In this document: positions 16,667 through 26,548 of the stretch, piece after piece
How positions within the stretch are numbered: the stretch's first letter is position 1
Layout of the letters: every line of letters begins with the position of its first letter
Notes under the pieces: model-generated
What the model was told of the DNA's origin: nothing
The model's database searches: none
The model's input: only the letters and a program-made list of their open reading frames with translations
Made by a program: the position numbers and the translations under genes
DNA from: Wenzhouxiangella sp. XN24
Lineage (GTDB): Bacteria > Pseudomonadota > Gammaproteobacteria > Steroidobacterales > XN24
DNA length: 64,000 nucleotides
Reading direction: 5' to 3'
Assembly: GCF_011064545.1 (NCBI RefSeq)
Contig: NZ_JAAMFG010000017.1
Location: 184,421-248,420 of the forward strand

Positions 16667-18358
16667 TCACCAGCCGCCGCCACCGCCTCCGCCGCCACCG
16701 CCGCCCGAGAAGCCGCCGCCACCGCCTCCGGAGGTCGATCCCGGCGCCGTGGCGGCCGAGGAAATGGCGGAGTTCAACGACGTGCCTACCCCGGCCGTGA
16801 AGCCGCCGAGGTCGCGCGCGTCGAAAGACCCGTGATACCAGGCCGGCTGATACGTAGTACCTTCCCGGGCCTCGAGACGCTCGAACACGCCGGCGAACTT
16901 CTCCGCCCACGCCTGTTCGACATCCAGCGCCAGCGCGAAAGGCAGGTAGCGCTCGAACAGCTCCGGCGTCTTCTCCGGCGGATTGCGCAGGTTCAGTTCG
17001 TCCTTCTCGGCGACCTCCAGGTAATTGCGAAAACCCGCGAGCTTGTCCATGAGCGTGCGACCTCGCGCGGTCGGGGCGCGCATGAGGTAGAGAAACACGA
17101 TGTGCGCCACGAGGACGAGGCCGAACAGGACGAATACCAGCGGCTGGAAGGCGTCCAGGAGGCCGATGGCGACGGCCAGCGCGACAGTGGCGCCGAGAGA
17201 AGGCAGCAGCATGGCGGAATTCGTGAGGAAATAAGTCTTTCTGTAGTCGCGTTGCAGGGCGCGGCGGTGAGCGCTGCGGGCGGCACTGATCGTTGCATGA
17301 TTCTCGTTGTCCAGCTCGACCGCGGCCCCCGACTCGAACAAGGCGCGCAACAAGGCGGCCTCGCCCGCGGCAAGCGGCTGGTCGGATTCGCTGCGCAGCA
17401 AACTGTATTTCTTGTCGTGCTTCTCGATCTGCAGGTGACCCTTCACCGCCAGGCTGAGCACTGCGGCCGTGAACGCACGGGCGTCGTAGCCCATGCGCCT
17501 GATGTATCGCGCCGAAGCGGGCGAATAGTTGCCGGGCGGCGTGTAGTGCGGGAACACCACCCCCGGGCGGGGATCACGGCCATGACGCCACCACGCCCAG
17601 AACAGGTAGCCGAGCACCAGCGGGAGCCCGGCGGCCGCGATCAACAGGCCGCGGTTGTCCTGCAAAGTCCGTTCCATGCGCTCTGCGGGTCCGGGTTCAT
17701 GCACATAGCCCTTGGGCCAGCCGACGACGATGGTCAATCCCTCGCGCGGCCCCAGGGCCCGGGTCACGTCGAAGCGGACTTCCGGACCGGCGATGTCGGT
17801 AGCAAAGCTCTGCCCCATGCCGCCCTGCGCACCCGTGTAAGCCGCCACGGTGACGTCGTCCATCGGGATCGACGCCGGGAGGCGGACCACGGCGCCGGCA
17901 CGCTCGATGGGCAGGTCCCAGCCGTTCCCCGTGACGTTCCAGTACAGCTCGTCGTGGTTCTCGAAGTAGCCGAGCTGCCGGTCGGTGCGGTAGCGGATGA
18001 CGTACTCGTGCGGTCCGTGTTCGACGAAACGATCGGCGCTTCCGGCATAGACCCGCACGCCATTGCTGCGGCGCTCGACGCGGTATGGCTCGTCGGCGCC
18101 GTTACGGCGCACCTCGAGGACCTCGAAGCCCACGCGGTAGCGGTTGCCGAGGCGATCCTTGTAGTCGGTCGGAAAGTCGCGGAAGATGCCGCGCCGGATG
18201 GCCTCGCCCTCCGCCTGCACGCGGATGGTCTCGGTGACCTCCATCGAAGCGTCCGCCCGGACCTCGATCTCGCTCTGGTAGTCGAGAATGCGCTCGGCCG
18301 ACCAGGCCGGCATGGCCCCGGAGGCGATCAGCAGCGCGAAGGCGAAGCGGCGCAGCAT
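16667..18358 (-). CDS. DUF2207 membrane protein with glycine-rich tail
   Basis: This 563-residue protein has a signal peptide, a beta-rich extracytoplasmic DUF2207 domain with ITET-type repeats (about 20-230), a membrane helix near 250-268, a cytoplasmic segment, then two more helices near 395-440, and it ends in an almost pure glycine run with a terminal Trp. The Gly-rich end is common in DUF2207 proteins. The ATG at 18358 is one base away from the LemA stop codon. DUF2207 and LemA neighbours are frequently co-encoded and linked to envelope stress or secretion; the function is unproven. Confidence 0.88.
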   Translation of the reverse strand: MLRRFAFALLIASGAMPAWSAERILDYQSEIEVRADASMEVTETIRVQAEGEAIRRGIFRDFPTDYKDRLGNRYRVGFEVLEVRRNGADEPYRVERRSNGVRVYAGSADRFVEHGPHEYVIRYRTDRQLGYFENHDELYWNVTGNGWDLPIERAGAVVRLPASIPMDDVTVAAYTGAQGGMGQSFATDIAGPEVRFDVTRALGPREGLTIVVGWPKGYVHEPGPAERMERTLQDNRGLLIAAAGLPLVLGYLFWAWWRHGRDPRPGVVFPHYTPPGNYSPASARYIRRMGYDARAFTAAVLSLAVKGHLQIEKHDKKYSLLRSESDQPLAAGEAALLRALFESGAAVELDNENHATISAARSAHRRALQRDYRKTYFLTNSAMLLPSLGATVALAVAIGLLDAFQPLVFVLFGLVLVAHIVFLYLMRAPTARGRTLMDKLAGFRNYLEVAEKDELNLRNPPEKTPELFERYLPFALALDVEQAWAEKFAGVFERLEAREGTTYQPAWYHGSFDARDLGGFTAGVGTSLNSAISSAATAPGSTSGGGGGGFSGGGGGGGGGGGW

Positions 18359-18359
18359 C

Positions 18360-18914
18360 TCAGCCGAGCGCCACGCGCGGCGCCAGCCGGGCCTGCTCGT
18401 CGTCCACGGCAAAAAACTCGGCGGGCCTGAAGCTCAACGGCCGGGCCACCAGGAGGTCCGGCACCGTCTCGATGCGCGTGTTGTAAATCCTCACCGCGCC
18501 ATTGTAGAAACGGCGCGCATACTGCAGATGATCCTCCACCTCCACGAGGTCACGTTGCAGCTGCAGGAAATTCCCGTCGGCCTTGAGTTCGGGATAAGCC
18601 TCGGCAAGGGCGAGGAGGCGCTGCAGGCCGGCCGCCATCTCGTCCTCGAGGCGCGCCTTGTCCGGCAGGTGGGCGGCACGCTCCGCCCGGGCGCGCAACT
18701 CGGTCACGGCGGTGAGCGTAGCGCGCTCGTAATCGGCGTAAGCGCGAACCGCATCGACGAGCTGCGGCACGAGGTCGTGACGCCGCGTCAGCTGCACGTC
18801 GATGTCGCTCCAGGCGGCACGCACCTGGTTGCGGTCGCGCACCAGCCGGTTGAAGATCAGCACGCCCCAGAAAAACAGGCCGGCGACCAGGATGGTGAGG
18901 ATCAGCGACAACAC
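18360..18914 (-). CDS. lemA: LemA family protein
   Basis: The 184-residue product has one N-terminal membrane helix (about 4-24) followed by a long helical bundle with NRLVRDRNQVRAAWSDIDV, RRHDLVPQLV and YPELKADGNFLQLQ, the LemA signature. LemA proteins are membrane-anchored with the helical domain outside the cytoplasm; their role is not settled. It lies between NatB and DUF2207 with 13 and 1 bases of spacing, so it is part of the five-gene operon. Confidence 0.93.
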   Translation of the reverse strand: MLSLILTILVAGLFFWGVLIFNRLVRDRNQVRAAWSDIDVQLTRRHDLVPQLVDAVRAYADYERATLTAVTELRARAERAAHLPDKARLEDEMAAGLQRLLALAEAYPELKADGNFLQLQRDLVEVEDHLQYARRFYNGAVRIYNTRIETVPDLLVARPLSFRPAEFFAVDDEQARLAPRVALG

Positions 18915-18927
18915 GCAGGCTTTCTCC

Positions 18928-20096
18928 TCAAGCGCTGATGGCCAGTTTCTCGCGGTGATAGAGGCGCGCCGCCACCAGCCATAGCAGCAACCCGAGCCCG
19001 AAGCCCGCGCCGACGTACACCATCCATTCCAGCGCCGAGATGCTTTCTGCGCGCAGCACCATGAGAATGGTCTGGTTCTGTGCGAGGAACGGCACGGCGA
19101 ACATCCACAACTGGTTTTTCACGGGACTGATCAACAGCACGATCGTCGGGATGATGGGCAGCAGCATGAGCACGCTCATGTAGCTCTGCGCCTCCTTCAC
19201 CGACTTCACGCTGGCCGCGATCAGGGTCAGCAGGGTGGTGCCGATCAACACCATCGGCGCGAGGATCGCCAGCAGCTTGAGCATCGCGAGAAACGAGACG
19301 TCCACGCCACGAAACGGACCGCTCCCCGCGAACTGGAAACTGAGCTTGAAACTCAACAGGATCAACAACAGGCTCAGCATGCCGAAGGCACACGCGGCCG
19401 CGATCTTGCCGCTCATGATCGCCTCGCGGCTCGAGGGCGTCGCCAGCAGCGGTTCGAGGGACTGGCGCTCGCGCTCGCCCGCCGTGACGTCGATCACGAG
19501 ATAGGCGCCGCCGAGGAACGCGCTCAAGATCAGCAGGTAAGGCAGAAAGGCCAGCGCCATGCCGCGACGGGCCTCCGGAGTGGACAGGTCGCGCCGCCCC
19601 GGCACCAGCGCTTCGCCCAGGGCGGGATCGACGCCGCGCAACAGCAGTCGCATCGTGGCGACCTCGCGACTGTAGGACCGCAATGCGCTTTCGACGCGGG
19701 ACACGGGAATGCGGGAATCCTGTCGGGAACTGTCGTACAGGACCTCGACCAGCGCCGGACGGCTGGCACGCCAGCGCTCGGCATAGTCCTCGGGAATGCT
19801 CAGGATCACCTCGTAGGCCTGGTCGCGGATCGCCTGCTGGGGATCGTCCGGCGGATCGATCACCTCGATGTCACGGGTCGCGAGGTAGGCGATGAGATTC
19901 GCCGCCCGCTCCGCGTTGATCACGGGCAGCTCGAGCGTGCTCTCCAGCTGTGTCTTGGCACGCGACTCCGCCATCGCACCCATCCCGAGGATCAGCGCGG
20001 GAAACAGCAACGGCCCCATGAACAGGCCCAGCATGACGGTGCGCCGGTCACGGAACAGGTCGAGCAGTTCCTTGCGCATGACGGTGAAAACGGTGC

Positions 20097-20100
<4 letters not shown>
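18928..20100 (-). CDS. natB: ABC-2 type permease, NatB-like
   Basis: The 390-residue permease has an N-terminal helix after MRKELLDLFRDRRT, a large extracytoplasmic loop (about 45-175) and five to six C-terminal helices (about 180-380), the NatB/ABC-2 layout. NatAB exports sodium in Bacillus; related pairs may export other substrates. The ATG overlaps the natA stop as ATGA, indicating coupled translation. The symbol is based on similarity of layout and should be read as NatB-like. Confidence 0.85.
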
Positions 20101-20843
<743 letters not shown>

Positions 20844-20859
20844 GACGGCAATACTCCGT

Positions 20860-22371
20860 TCAAGGCTCCCAGCCATGCAGGCCGGAAAAGGGCGGCGGGG
20901 CCGCGAGTCGTTCGAGGCAACTCGCATCGAGTTCCGAGGCGTCGGCCGCCTCGATGAACTGGGCGGCCAGCTTCGGCATGCATCCGACGCCCATCACGCT
21001 GTGGCCCTGGCCCGGCAGCACGAGATGCCGCGCGCGCGCCAGCGACGCCGCCACCTCGTCGCCGTAGCGCGGCGGGGTCACGGGATCGTACTCGCCGGAG
21101 ATCGCCAGCACCGGGATGTCGCCCGCCAGGGGACTGCGGAAATCTTCCGGCAGGGTGCCCCGCGGCCAGATCGCGCACTGGGTCAACAGCAGCTCGGCAA
21201 AGTCGTCGCCCAGCACCGTGCCCGCGGCGTCGTCGGAGGCGCCCCCCGCGACGTCATCGGCATCCTCAGTGCAGATCACCGAATTGTGCATTCCCGAGGC
21301 GATCTGCCCGCCGAGCTGGCTCATCATCATGTCCGCCATGGCCATCAGGGCTGCATAGTCCCCGGCCTCCGCCTGGTCGAGCACGAGGGGCAATGCAGCA
21401 GCCGTCAGCGGCGAATAGGCGTACATGCGCATCACCGCCGACAGGTGCTCGTAGACGGGTTCCACCTCGCGCCACTCTCCGCTCGTCGGATCGCGATAGC
21501 GCACGGGTTCCAGGCCGCCGGCGCGCAGGCGGGCCGCCACCGTCGCCAGTTTCTCGCGCGGATCCCCGAGCGCTTCCACACAGGCGGGCGTTTCCCGGCA
21601 GCGCTCGAAGTGCCGCTCCAGCATGGCCTCGAGGTTGACTGCATGCTCGCCGCCGAGCGCCAGCGTCGCGGGCACGACCCCGTCGAGCACCAGCGTGCGG
21701 ACATGCTCCGGGTGCGCCTTGGCGTATTGCTGCGCCACCCGAGTGCCATAGGAAACGCCCACCAGGTTCACCTGCTCCACCCCGATCGCCTGGCGCACGA
21801 AATCGAGATCGAAGACCGCCTCCGCGGTCGTGTAGAAACGCAGGTCGGCCTTTTCCGACAGCTCATCGCGGCAATCCTCGGCGTACTCCTGGATCTGCTC
21901 CATCGAAAGGTCCGCAAGGTCCACGGACTCATCGCCGGCATCGAACTCCGGGCAGGCCAGCAGGTTGGAGCCGCCGGTGCCACGCTGGTCGAGCAACAGG
22001 ATATGCCGACTCCTCGATATGTCGCGAAATGCGAAAGAAACACCCGGGTAGCTCTCCCGCGCGGACTGCCCGGGGCCACCGGCGATGAGGAACACCGGGT
22101 CCGGCTCGGGTTCGGCATCCGCCGGAATCCAGGCGAGCGCAAGGTCGATCATGCGGCCCGCCGGCGCGGCCGGATCCTCGGGCACGGCGATCGTGGCGCA
22201 CTGGGCCTCGGTCGGGCGGGGCAGCCCGGCCGCCGTGAGCACGCAGGACTCGAATTCGACCTCGCCCAGCGTGCGGGCCTCGGCCGGATGACTCGCGGCG
22301 AGGCCGGCGAGAAGCAGGCTGCCGGCACAGAGCAAAGGAAGATGGGTTGGAAGATTCCTGGCGTTGAGCAA
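20860..22371 (-). CDS. Secreted alpha/beta hydrolase, TAP-like/proline iminopeptidase family
   Basis: The 503-residue protein has a signal peptide ending near PAEA, then an alpha/beta-hydrolase fold with LIAGGPGQSA, the nucleophile elbow GVSYG near residue 209, the catalytic Asp in SGEYDPVTP and His in PGQGHSV. The C-terminal TAP-like part matches tripeptidyl aminopeptidase family hydrolases. The TTG at 22371 is chosen because a strong GGAGG site lies six bases upstream and the signal peptide follows; the frame runs further upstream without support. It heads the operon natA-natB-lemA-DUF2207 and is probably periplasmic. Confidence 0.85.
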   Translation of the reverse strand: MLNARNLPTHLPLLCAGSLLLAGLAASHPAEARTLGEVEFESCVLTAAGLPRPTEAQCATIAVPEDPAAPAGRMIDLALAWIPADAEPEPDPVFLIAGGPGQSARESYPGVSFAFRDISRSRHILLLDQRGTGGSNLLACPEFDAGDESVDLADLSMEQIQEYAEDCRDELSEKADLRFYTTAEAVFDLDFVRQAIGVEQVNLVGVSYGTRVAQQYAKAHPEHVRTLVLDGVVPATLALGGEHAVNLEAMLERHFERCRETPACVEALGDPREKLATVAARLRAGGLEPVRYRDPTSGEWREVEPVYEHLSAVMRMYAYSPLTAAALPLVLDQAEAGDYAALMAMADMMMSQLGGQIASGMHNSVICTEDADDVAGGASDDAAGTVLGDDFAELLLTQCAIWPRGTLPEDFRSPLAGDIPVLAISGEYDPVTPPRYGDEVAASLARARHLVLPGQGHSVMGVGCMPKLAAQFIEAADASELDASCLERLAAPPPFSGLHGWEP

Positions 22372-22519
22372 GCCGACCTCCGGAATACAGCAGGTGCAAC
22401 GATGGTAAACGCCCGAGTCTACCGTCAAAATGTGAACTTGTCCGGCGCAAGAAACCAATACATTCAAGGTTTTCCGACTCCGGAACGAAGTTCGCGCGGG
22501 ACCCGGGAGTCCACATTCC

Positions 22520-23683
22520 ATGGAGACAGCTAAGTCCGCAGGCCGCCCGGGGGAAGGACGCTACCGCATCATGCGGCGCGTCACCCTCGCCGGCGCGGTC
22601 ATCAACACGGGGCTGGCCATGGCGCAGCTGGTCGGCGGCGTGCTGACGCATTCGCAGGCGCTCATCGCCGACGGCGCCCACACGCTGTCGGACCTCGCCA
22701 GCGACTTCATGGTGCTGTTCGCATCCCGCAAGGCGAACGCGGCCGCCGACGCCCGTCATCCCTATGGCCACGGGCGGATCGAGACACTGGCCACGGTGGC
22801 GGTCGGGATGGTGCTGCTCGCAGTCGCCATGGGCATCGTGCTGGATGCGGGCCGGCGCCTGTTGTCACCGGACGCCCTCCTCGCGCCTACACCCCTGGCG
22901 CTGTTCTTCGCGGTCCTCGCCATCGTCTCCAAGGAAGCGCTCTATCACTACACCATGCGCAGCGCGCGCAAGGTGCGCTCCAGGCTGCTCGAGGCCAACG
23001 CCTGGCATCACCGTTCCGACGTCGTCTCCTCGATCGTGGTGCTGATCGGCGTCGGCGCCACACTGGCCGGCCTGCCGTTCATGGATGCGGCCGCCGCCAT
23101 CCTGGTCGCGGTGCTGATCGGCCGCATGGGTGCGAAGATGATCTGGCGCAGCGCTTTCGAGTTGATCGACACCGGCGTCGAGCCGGAGGAACAGGAGCGC
23201 TTGCTGGCGGTCGTGCGCAGCATCGATGGGGTGCGCGGCGCCCACGCCCTGCGCACGCGGCGCATGGGCAGCGTCCTGCTCGCGGACGTGCACGTGCTGG
23301 TGGCGCCGCGCATCAGCGTCTCCGAAGGACACCGGATCAGCGACGCGGTTGCCGACGTGCTGAAGGCCAACCACGAAGATCTCGACGACGTGCTGGTGCA
23401 CATCGACCCGGAAGATGACCAGCGCGCGGCGCCTAGCAGCCATCTCCCGGGCAGGGAGGCATTGCTGGCGCAGCTGGAACCGCGTTGGCGGGAAGTCGGC
23501 ATGACGCTGGCGCCGGACGACGTCATGTTTCATTACCTCGACGGCAAGGCCTATCTCGAGCTCCAGCTGCCGCTGGGGGCCTTCGACAGCATCGAGGCCG
23601 CCCGCGAGGCAGCCGACAGGCTGGGGCGAGCCAGCAGGCAGGTGGAAAGCGTGGCCCGCGTGCGAGTGTCGTTTCGCGCCTGA
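22520..23683 (+). CDS. Cation diffusion facilitator (CDF) metal exporter
   Basis: The 387-residue protein has six membrane helices and the CDF metal sites: ADGAHTLSDLASD in helix two (His 54, Asp 58) and AWHHRSDVVSS in helix five, with a C-terminal cytoplasmic domain. HD-type sites usually signal zinc or iron/manganese. A long C-terminal extension after residue 290 is present beyond the usual cytoplasmic domain. It is divergent from the hydrolase operon and convergent with a Zur-like regulator gene, which suits a zinc role, though the metal is inferred. Confidence 0.92.
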   Translation: METAKSAGRPGEGRYRIMRRVTLAGAVINTGLAMAQLVGGVLTHSQALIADGAHTLSDLASDFMVLFASRKANAAADARHPYGHGRIETLATVAVGMVLLAVAMGIVLDAGRRLLSPDALLAPTPLALFFAVLAIVSKEALYHYTMRSARKVRSRLLEANAWHHRSDVVSSIVVLIGVGATLAGLPFMDAAAAILVAVLIGRMGAKMIWRSAFELIDTGVEPEEQERLLAVVRSIDGVRGAHALRTRRMGSVLLADVHVLVAPRISVSEGHRISDAVADVLKANHEDLDDVLVHIDPEDDQRAAPSSHLPGREALLAQLEPRWREVGMTLAPDDVMFHYLDGKAYLELQLPLGAFDSIEAAREAADRLGRASRQVESVARVRVSFRA

Positions 23684-23743
23684 CCCAGTCCGGCATGTGC
23701 GAACGTCGGCTCGGCTCGACTCGCCCGGCCCGGCATCCAGGGC

Positions 23744-24259
23744 TCAGGCGTGCGGCGCCACCCCTGACTCGTCCGCACACGCCGCGCACGTGCCCTGGAC
23801 CTCCACGATCCGGCGGCCGATGCGGAAACCGAGTGTGGCGGCATCGCGCGACAGCTGCGCCTCGATATCGGGATCCTCGAGTTCGGTGGAGGCCCCGCAG
23901 ACGACACAGATGAAAAACACGCAGATGTGGTGGTGCTCGGGGTGCGCGCAAGGCACGAAGGCATTGCGACTCTCCAGCTTGGACACGAGGCCCTGCGCGA
24001 TCAGGAATTCCAGGGCGCGATACACGGTCGGCGGACCGACCGTCCGTCCCGTGGCGCGCTTCCAGTCCTCGATGAGCTCGTAGGCGCCCATCGGCTCGTT
24101 GCGCCGCCACAACAGCTCGAGGACCAGGCGCCGGATCGCCGTGAGGCGCGCGCCGCGTTGCGCGCAAAGTTCGGCGGCCAGCGTGACCTGCTGATCGGGG
24201 GCCCGCGGCGCAACACGAGCCGCCGTGCCGCAGTTGCGGTGCACGGAAGACCGGGTCAT
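23744..24259 (-). CDS. zur: Fur-family regulator, Zur-like
   Basis: The 171-residue regulator has a winged-helix N-terminus (GAYELIEDW, TVYRALEFL) and a C-terminal dimer domain with CAHPEHHHICVFFICVVCG and CAAC, giving Zn-binding cysteines and the HHH cluster. The length and motifs fit Zur, the zinc uptake repressor, more than Fur. The ATG at 24259 fits the family N-terminus; the frame extends ten codons upstream. The CDF gene next to it is convergent, so they share no promoter. Confidence 0.85.
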   Translation of the reverse strand: MTRSSVHRNCGTAARVAPRAPDQQVTLAAELCAQRGARLTAIRRLVLELLWRRNEPMGAYELIEDWKRATGRTVGPPTVYRALEFLIAQGLVSKLESRNAFVPCAHPEHHHICVFFICVVCGASTELEDPDIEAQLSRDAATLGFRIGRRIVEVQGTCAACADESGVAPHA

Positions 24260-24357
24260 GCGCGGTATCCCCGGAGCCATCGGCGGCATGCGTGAGTCAT
24301 AGGCACGGTGGCCGCACTATAGCGAAAGCCCCGGGGAGGCGCTATCCGGCAACGGGG

Positions 24358-24780
24358 CTATTCATCGACGCGGTGCAGTATCACGCTGTACGGCGGCCCC
24401 TCGCTCCCCTTGTTGAAACGGGCGCGGATCTCGTAGGTTTTTCCGGCCTCGAGTTCCAGTTCGATGACGTTGTGCCCGGGGTAGTCCTGGTGTCTCCTGG
24501 CACGAGCGGCGGGCGGCCGGGGTTGCGTGGCGAGGACCTGGACCTTGATGGTGTAGCTGCCCGGCTCGAGCCACAGGATGCTGCGCGGAATGAGGTTTTT
24601 CCCGTTGATCTCGATGAAATTCACCGGGTAGATATCCTGTACCTCGTTACCCGGCCTCCCGCTGATCTGCGCCGCGTCAGGGCCGGGATTCACGGTCTCG
24701 AAATCGTCTGCCTGGAGCGTGACCGGCAGCAGCCCGATGAGCGCGACCGGTAAAACCGCCGAAAGTCTGAGCCTGGGCAT
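24358..24780 (-). CDS. Secreted protein of unknown function
   Basis: I do not recognise the family. The 140-residue product has a clean signal peptide ending near LQADD, then an Ig-like or beta-sandwich-looking domain with alternating strands (LWLEPGSYTIKVQVL, LELEAGKTYEIRARF), the pattern of small envelope beta proteins. The ATG is preceded by GGGAG at good spacing. The gap before it contains phased repeats described separately, and the CadC-like regulator is immediately upstream. Confidence 0.75.
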   Translation of the reverse strand: MPRLRLSAVLPVALIGLLPVTLQADDFETVNPGPDAAQISGRPGNEVQDIYPVNFIEINGKNLIPRSILWLEPGSYTIKVQVLATQPRPPAARARRHQDYPGHNVIELELEAGKTYEIRARFNKGSEGPPYSVILHRVDE

Positions 24781-24852
24781 GGAAATCTCCCTCGATGGAA
24801 TGGTCCGATGAGACGAGCATGGCGCCGGAGCGGCGTTCCCGCCATGGGAAGC

Positions 24853-24921
24853 GCCTGGAATTTCCATGAAACTTCCCTGGAATTACTCTGCAGTGCCCTG
24901 CGATTACTCTCCGAGGCCCTG
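24853..24921 (-). promoter_or_regulatory. Phased CAGG repeats upstream of the secreted-protein gene
   Basis: On the minus strand, AGAGTAATCGCAGGG and AGAGTAATTCCAGGG lie exactly 21 bases apart, and two further CAGG boxes at 21-22-base phasing flank them (plus-strand CCTG positions near 24854, 24876, 24897 and 24918). Two-turn phasing of direct repeats is typical of binding by OmpR/CadC-type winged-helix proteins on one DNA face. They begin at the stop of the CadC-like gene and precede the secreted-protein gene by about 75 bases. Function is inferred from arrangement only. Confidence 0.4.
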
Positions 24922-25830
24922 CAATGCCTGTGGTCCGGCTTGCGTGGCCCAGGCGCGCGCGAGGCTTTCGGCAAGCCGAGCCGCGATGTCACCGGCCGGC
25001 AGGACATCCGCGGAGGATTCCACCGTGTCCAGCCACAGGACCCGCCCCCCGGGCATTTCCAGCAGGCGGGCCGTGACCTGCCAGTCGGCTTCGTTCCGTA
25101 CGATGCTGCCCTCGACGAGCAGGCGGGCGCCGAGATCCCGTGCCACCGCGGTGGCCACATCCTCTCGCCCCTGGTAAGGACGCAGGGTCGCGCGACCGAT
25201 CAGCACGACGTCCCTGAGGTCGGCACGCCACAACTCCGCCAGCAGGCTGTCGGCCAGCAACAGTTCGGGTCGCGTGCCGTCCGTGCCCGGGGCGCCGAAA
25301 CGCTCGAAGGGCAAGACGGCAAGCGCCGCCTGACCAGGCTCCGCATCACCTGCCGCCGGGTCGGGCGCCTTCTGCAGCCACCAGGCGAGACCGGCCAGGA
25401 GCACCGCTCCGGCCAGTGAAAAGAGGACGAACCCGGGCCATCGGGTGGCGAGCCGGCGCGTATTCGGGGAACCCGGCATGTCCCCCGGCGGCCCGACGCC
25501 CAGGTCGAGCGGCATGACGTCGGCCAGGAGGCGATAACCACGGCGCGGCATGGTTTCCAGGAGTTCGGCCGTACCGCCAAGCTCCACGAAAGCCTGGCGC
25601 AATTCCCGCACCACCGCCGCCAGCCCGGACTCGAAATCCACGACGGCCTTCTCGCCCCACACGGCGCGGCACAGCGCCTCGCGGTCCACGACGGTGCGGG
25701 GACTCTCCAGGAGCCTGGCCAGCAGCGCCGCGACCTGGGGGCGCAGCGTGGTGGATTCGCCTGTAACGGCATGTTCGAGTCGCCCGTCAGCGGGATCGAA
25801 AACAAAAGCGTCGAAGCGGTAACGACTCAC
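24904..25830 (-). CDS. CadC-like transmembrane transcriptional regulator with TolB-like domain
   Basis: The 308-residue protein has an N-terminal OmpR/CadC-type winged helix (about 1-105; RPQVAALLARLLESP and GYRLLAD), one membrane helix at about 132-152 and a periplasmic TolB/FlgO-like domain (about 165-295) with ALAVLPFERF and ARLLVEGSIV. Such proteins bind DNA from the membrane in response to an outside signal. The start is ATG 25830. The secreted-protein gene immediately downstream and the phased repeats between them suggest a local target. Confidence 0.88.
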   Translation of the reverse strand: MSRYRFDAFVFDPADGRLEHAVTGESTTLRPQVAALLARLLESPRTVVDREALCRAVWGEKAVVDFESGLAAVVRELRQAFVELGGTAELLETMPRRGYRLLADVMPLDLGVGPPGDMPGSPNTRRLATRWPGFVLFSLAGAVLLAGLAWWLQKAPDPAAGDAEPGQAALAVLPFERFGAPGTDGTRPELLLADSLLAELWRADLRDVVLIGRATLRPYQGREDVATAVARDLGARLLVEGSIVRNEADWQVTARLLEMPGGRVLWLDTVESSADVLPAGDIAARLAESLARAWATQAGPQALQGLGE

Positions 25831-25855
25831 GACGGGGATGACAAGACCGGCTCGC

Positions 25856-26497
25856 CTAGATGCCTTCCGCGAGGCTGGCGCGATAGGCTTCCAGGTCCTG
25901 TGCGAGGACCTGCCGATCCGATTCGAGCTGGCGGACCTCGCTCTTGAGTCGCCCGGAGTCCTCCGCCATGCGGCGCGTATCGAGCAGGGCTTGCGCGCGC
26001 TCCTCGGCGGTCGATTCGGCGCTGACTACGATCAGCGAGTTCTGCAACATCGATTCCTCGAGAGCCTCCAGTTCGCGCTGTTTCGCGCGAAGCGAATAAT
26101 CAGCCTGCGCGACCCGCGACTCCAGCAAGTGCAGCCGGGCGCCCGACTGGTGCGCCGCCGTGAATGCGGCCTCGAGCTCAGCGGGACAGACGCCCTGGTA
26201 GGCAACACCGCGTGCGCCGACCCGGAACCCGTTGGCCGGCCTGCAATACTCCTCCAGGCCCTCCCGGCGCCCCTGCTGGTAGCGCTCCAGGTCAGGCGCC
26301 ACGCCGTGCTTCGCACACGCCTTGCGATGCACCGCGACGCGATCGCCGGCATGGCCCGCGACACCGTCTTCGTAGCCGATGACCCGCCAGTCGACGGCGA
26401 GGCACTCGCTCTTGTTCATCGACGCACAGCCACCCAGGGCCAGCGCCACGAAAGTCATTGCTGCTGCTGCGCGAAGTTGTGAAACTCCGGTTCTCAT
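25856..26497 (-). CDS. DUF2799 lipoprotein
   Basis: The 213-residue product has a lipoprotein signal with LALGGC (Cys about residue 24), then the DUF2799 core with CLAVDWRVIGYEDG, RHGVAPD-like and YCRPANGFRVGARG segments and a coiled-coil C-terminus. DUF2799 proteins are envelope lipoproteins of unknown role. The ATG at 26497 has GGAG seven bases upstream; an in-frame TTG twelve bases further is less likely. It lies 25 bases before the CadC-like gene on the same strand, so they may share a transcript. Confidence 0.88.
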   Translation of the reverse strand: MRTGVSQLRAAAAMTFVALALGGCASMNKSECLAVDWRVIGYEDGVAGHAGDRVAVHRKACAKHGVAPDLERYQQGRREGLEEYCRPANGFRVGARGVAYQGVCPAELEAAFTAAHQSGARLHLLESRVAQADYSLRAKQRELEALEESMLQNSLIVVSAESTAEERAQALLDTRRMAEDSGRLKSEVRQLESDRQVLAQDLEAYRASLAEGI

Positions 26498-26548
26498 GCC
26501 GTGCTCCAATCCGTTGACAGCGGGCCGCGTGATGCGGGCGACGCTGGA

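Noticed and set aside
16412..18430. 672-codon plus-strand frame
   Set aside because: It lies opposite the DUF2207 and LemA genes, is Arg/Gly/His-rich and has no family pattern; a GC-driven antisense shadow.
22483..22493. GAAC-N3-GTTC as a LexA-like site upstream of the CDF gene
   Set aside because: Spacing does not fit known LexA boxes and no SOS gene is adjacent.
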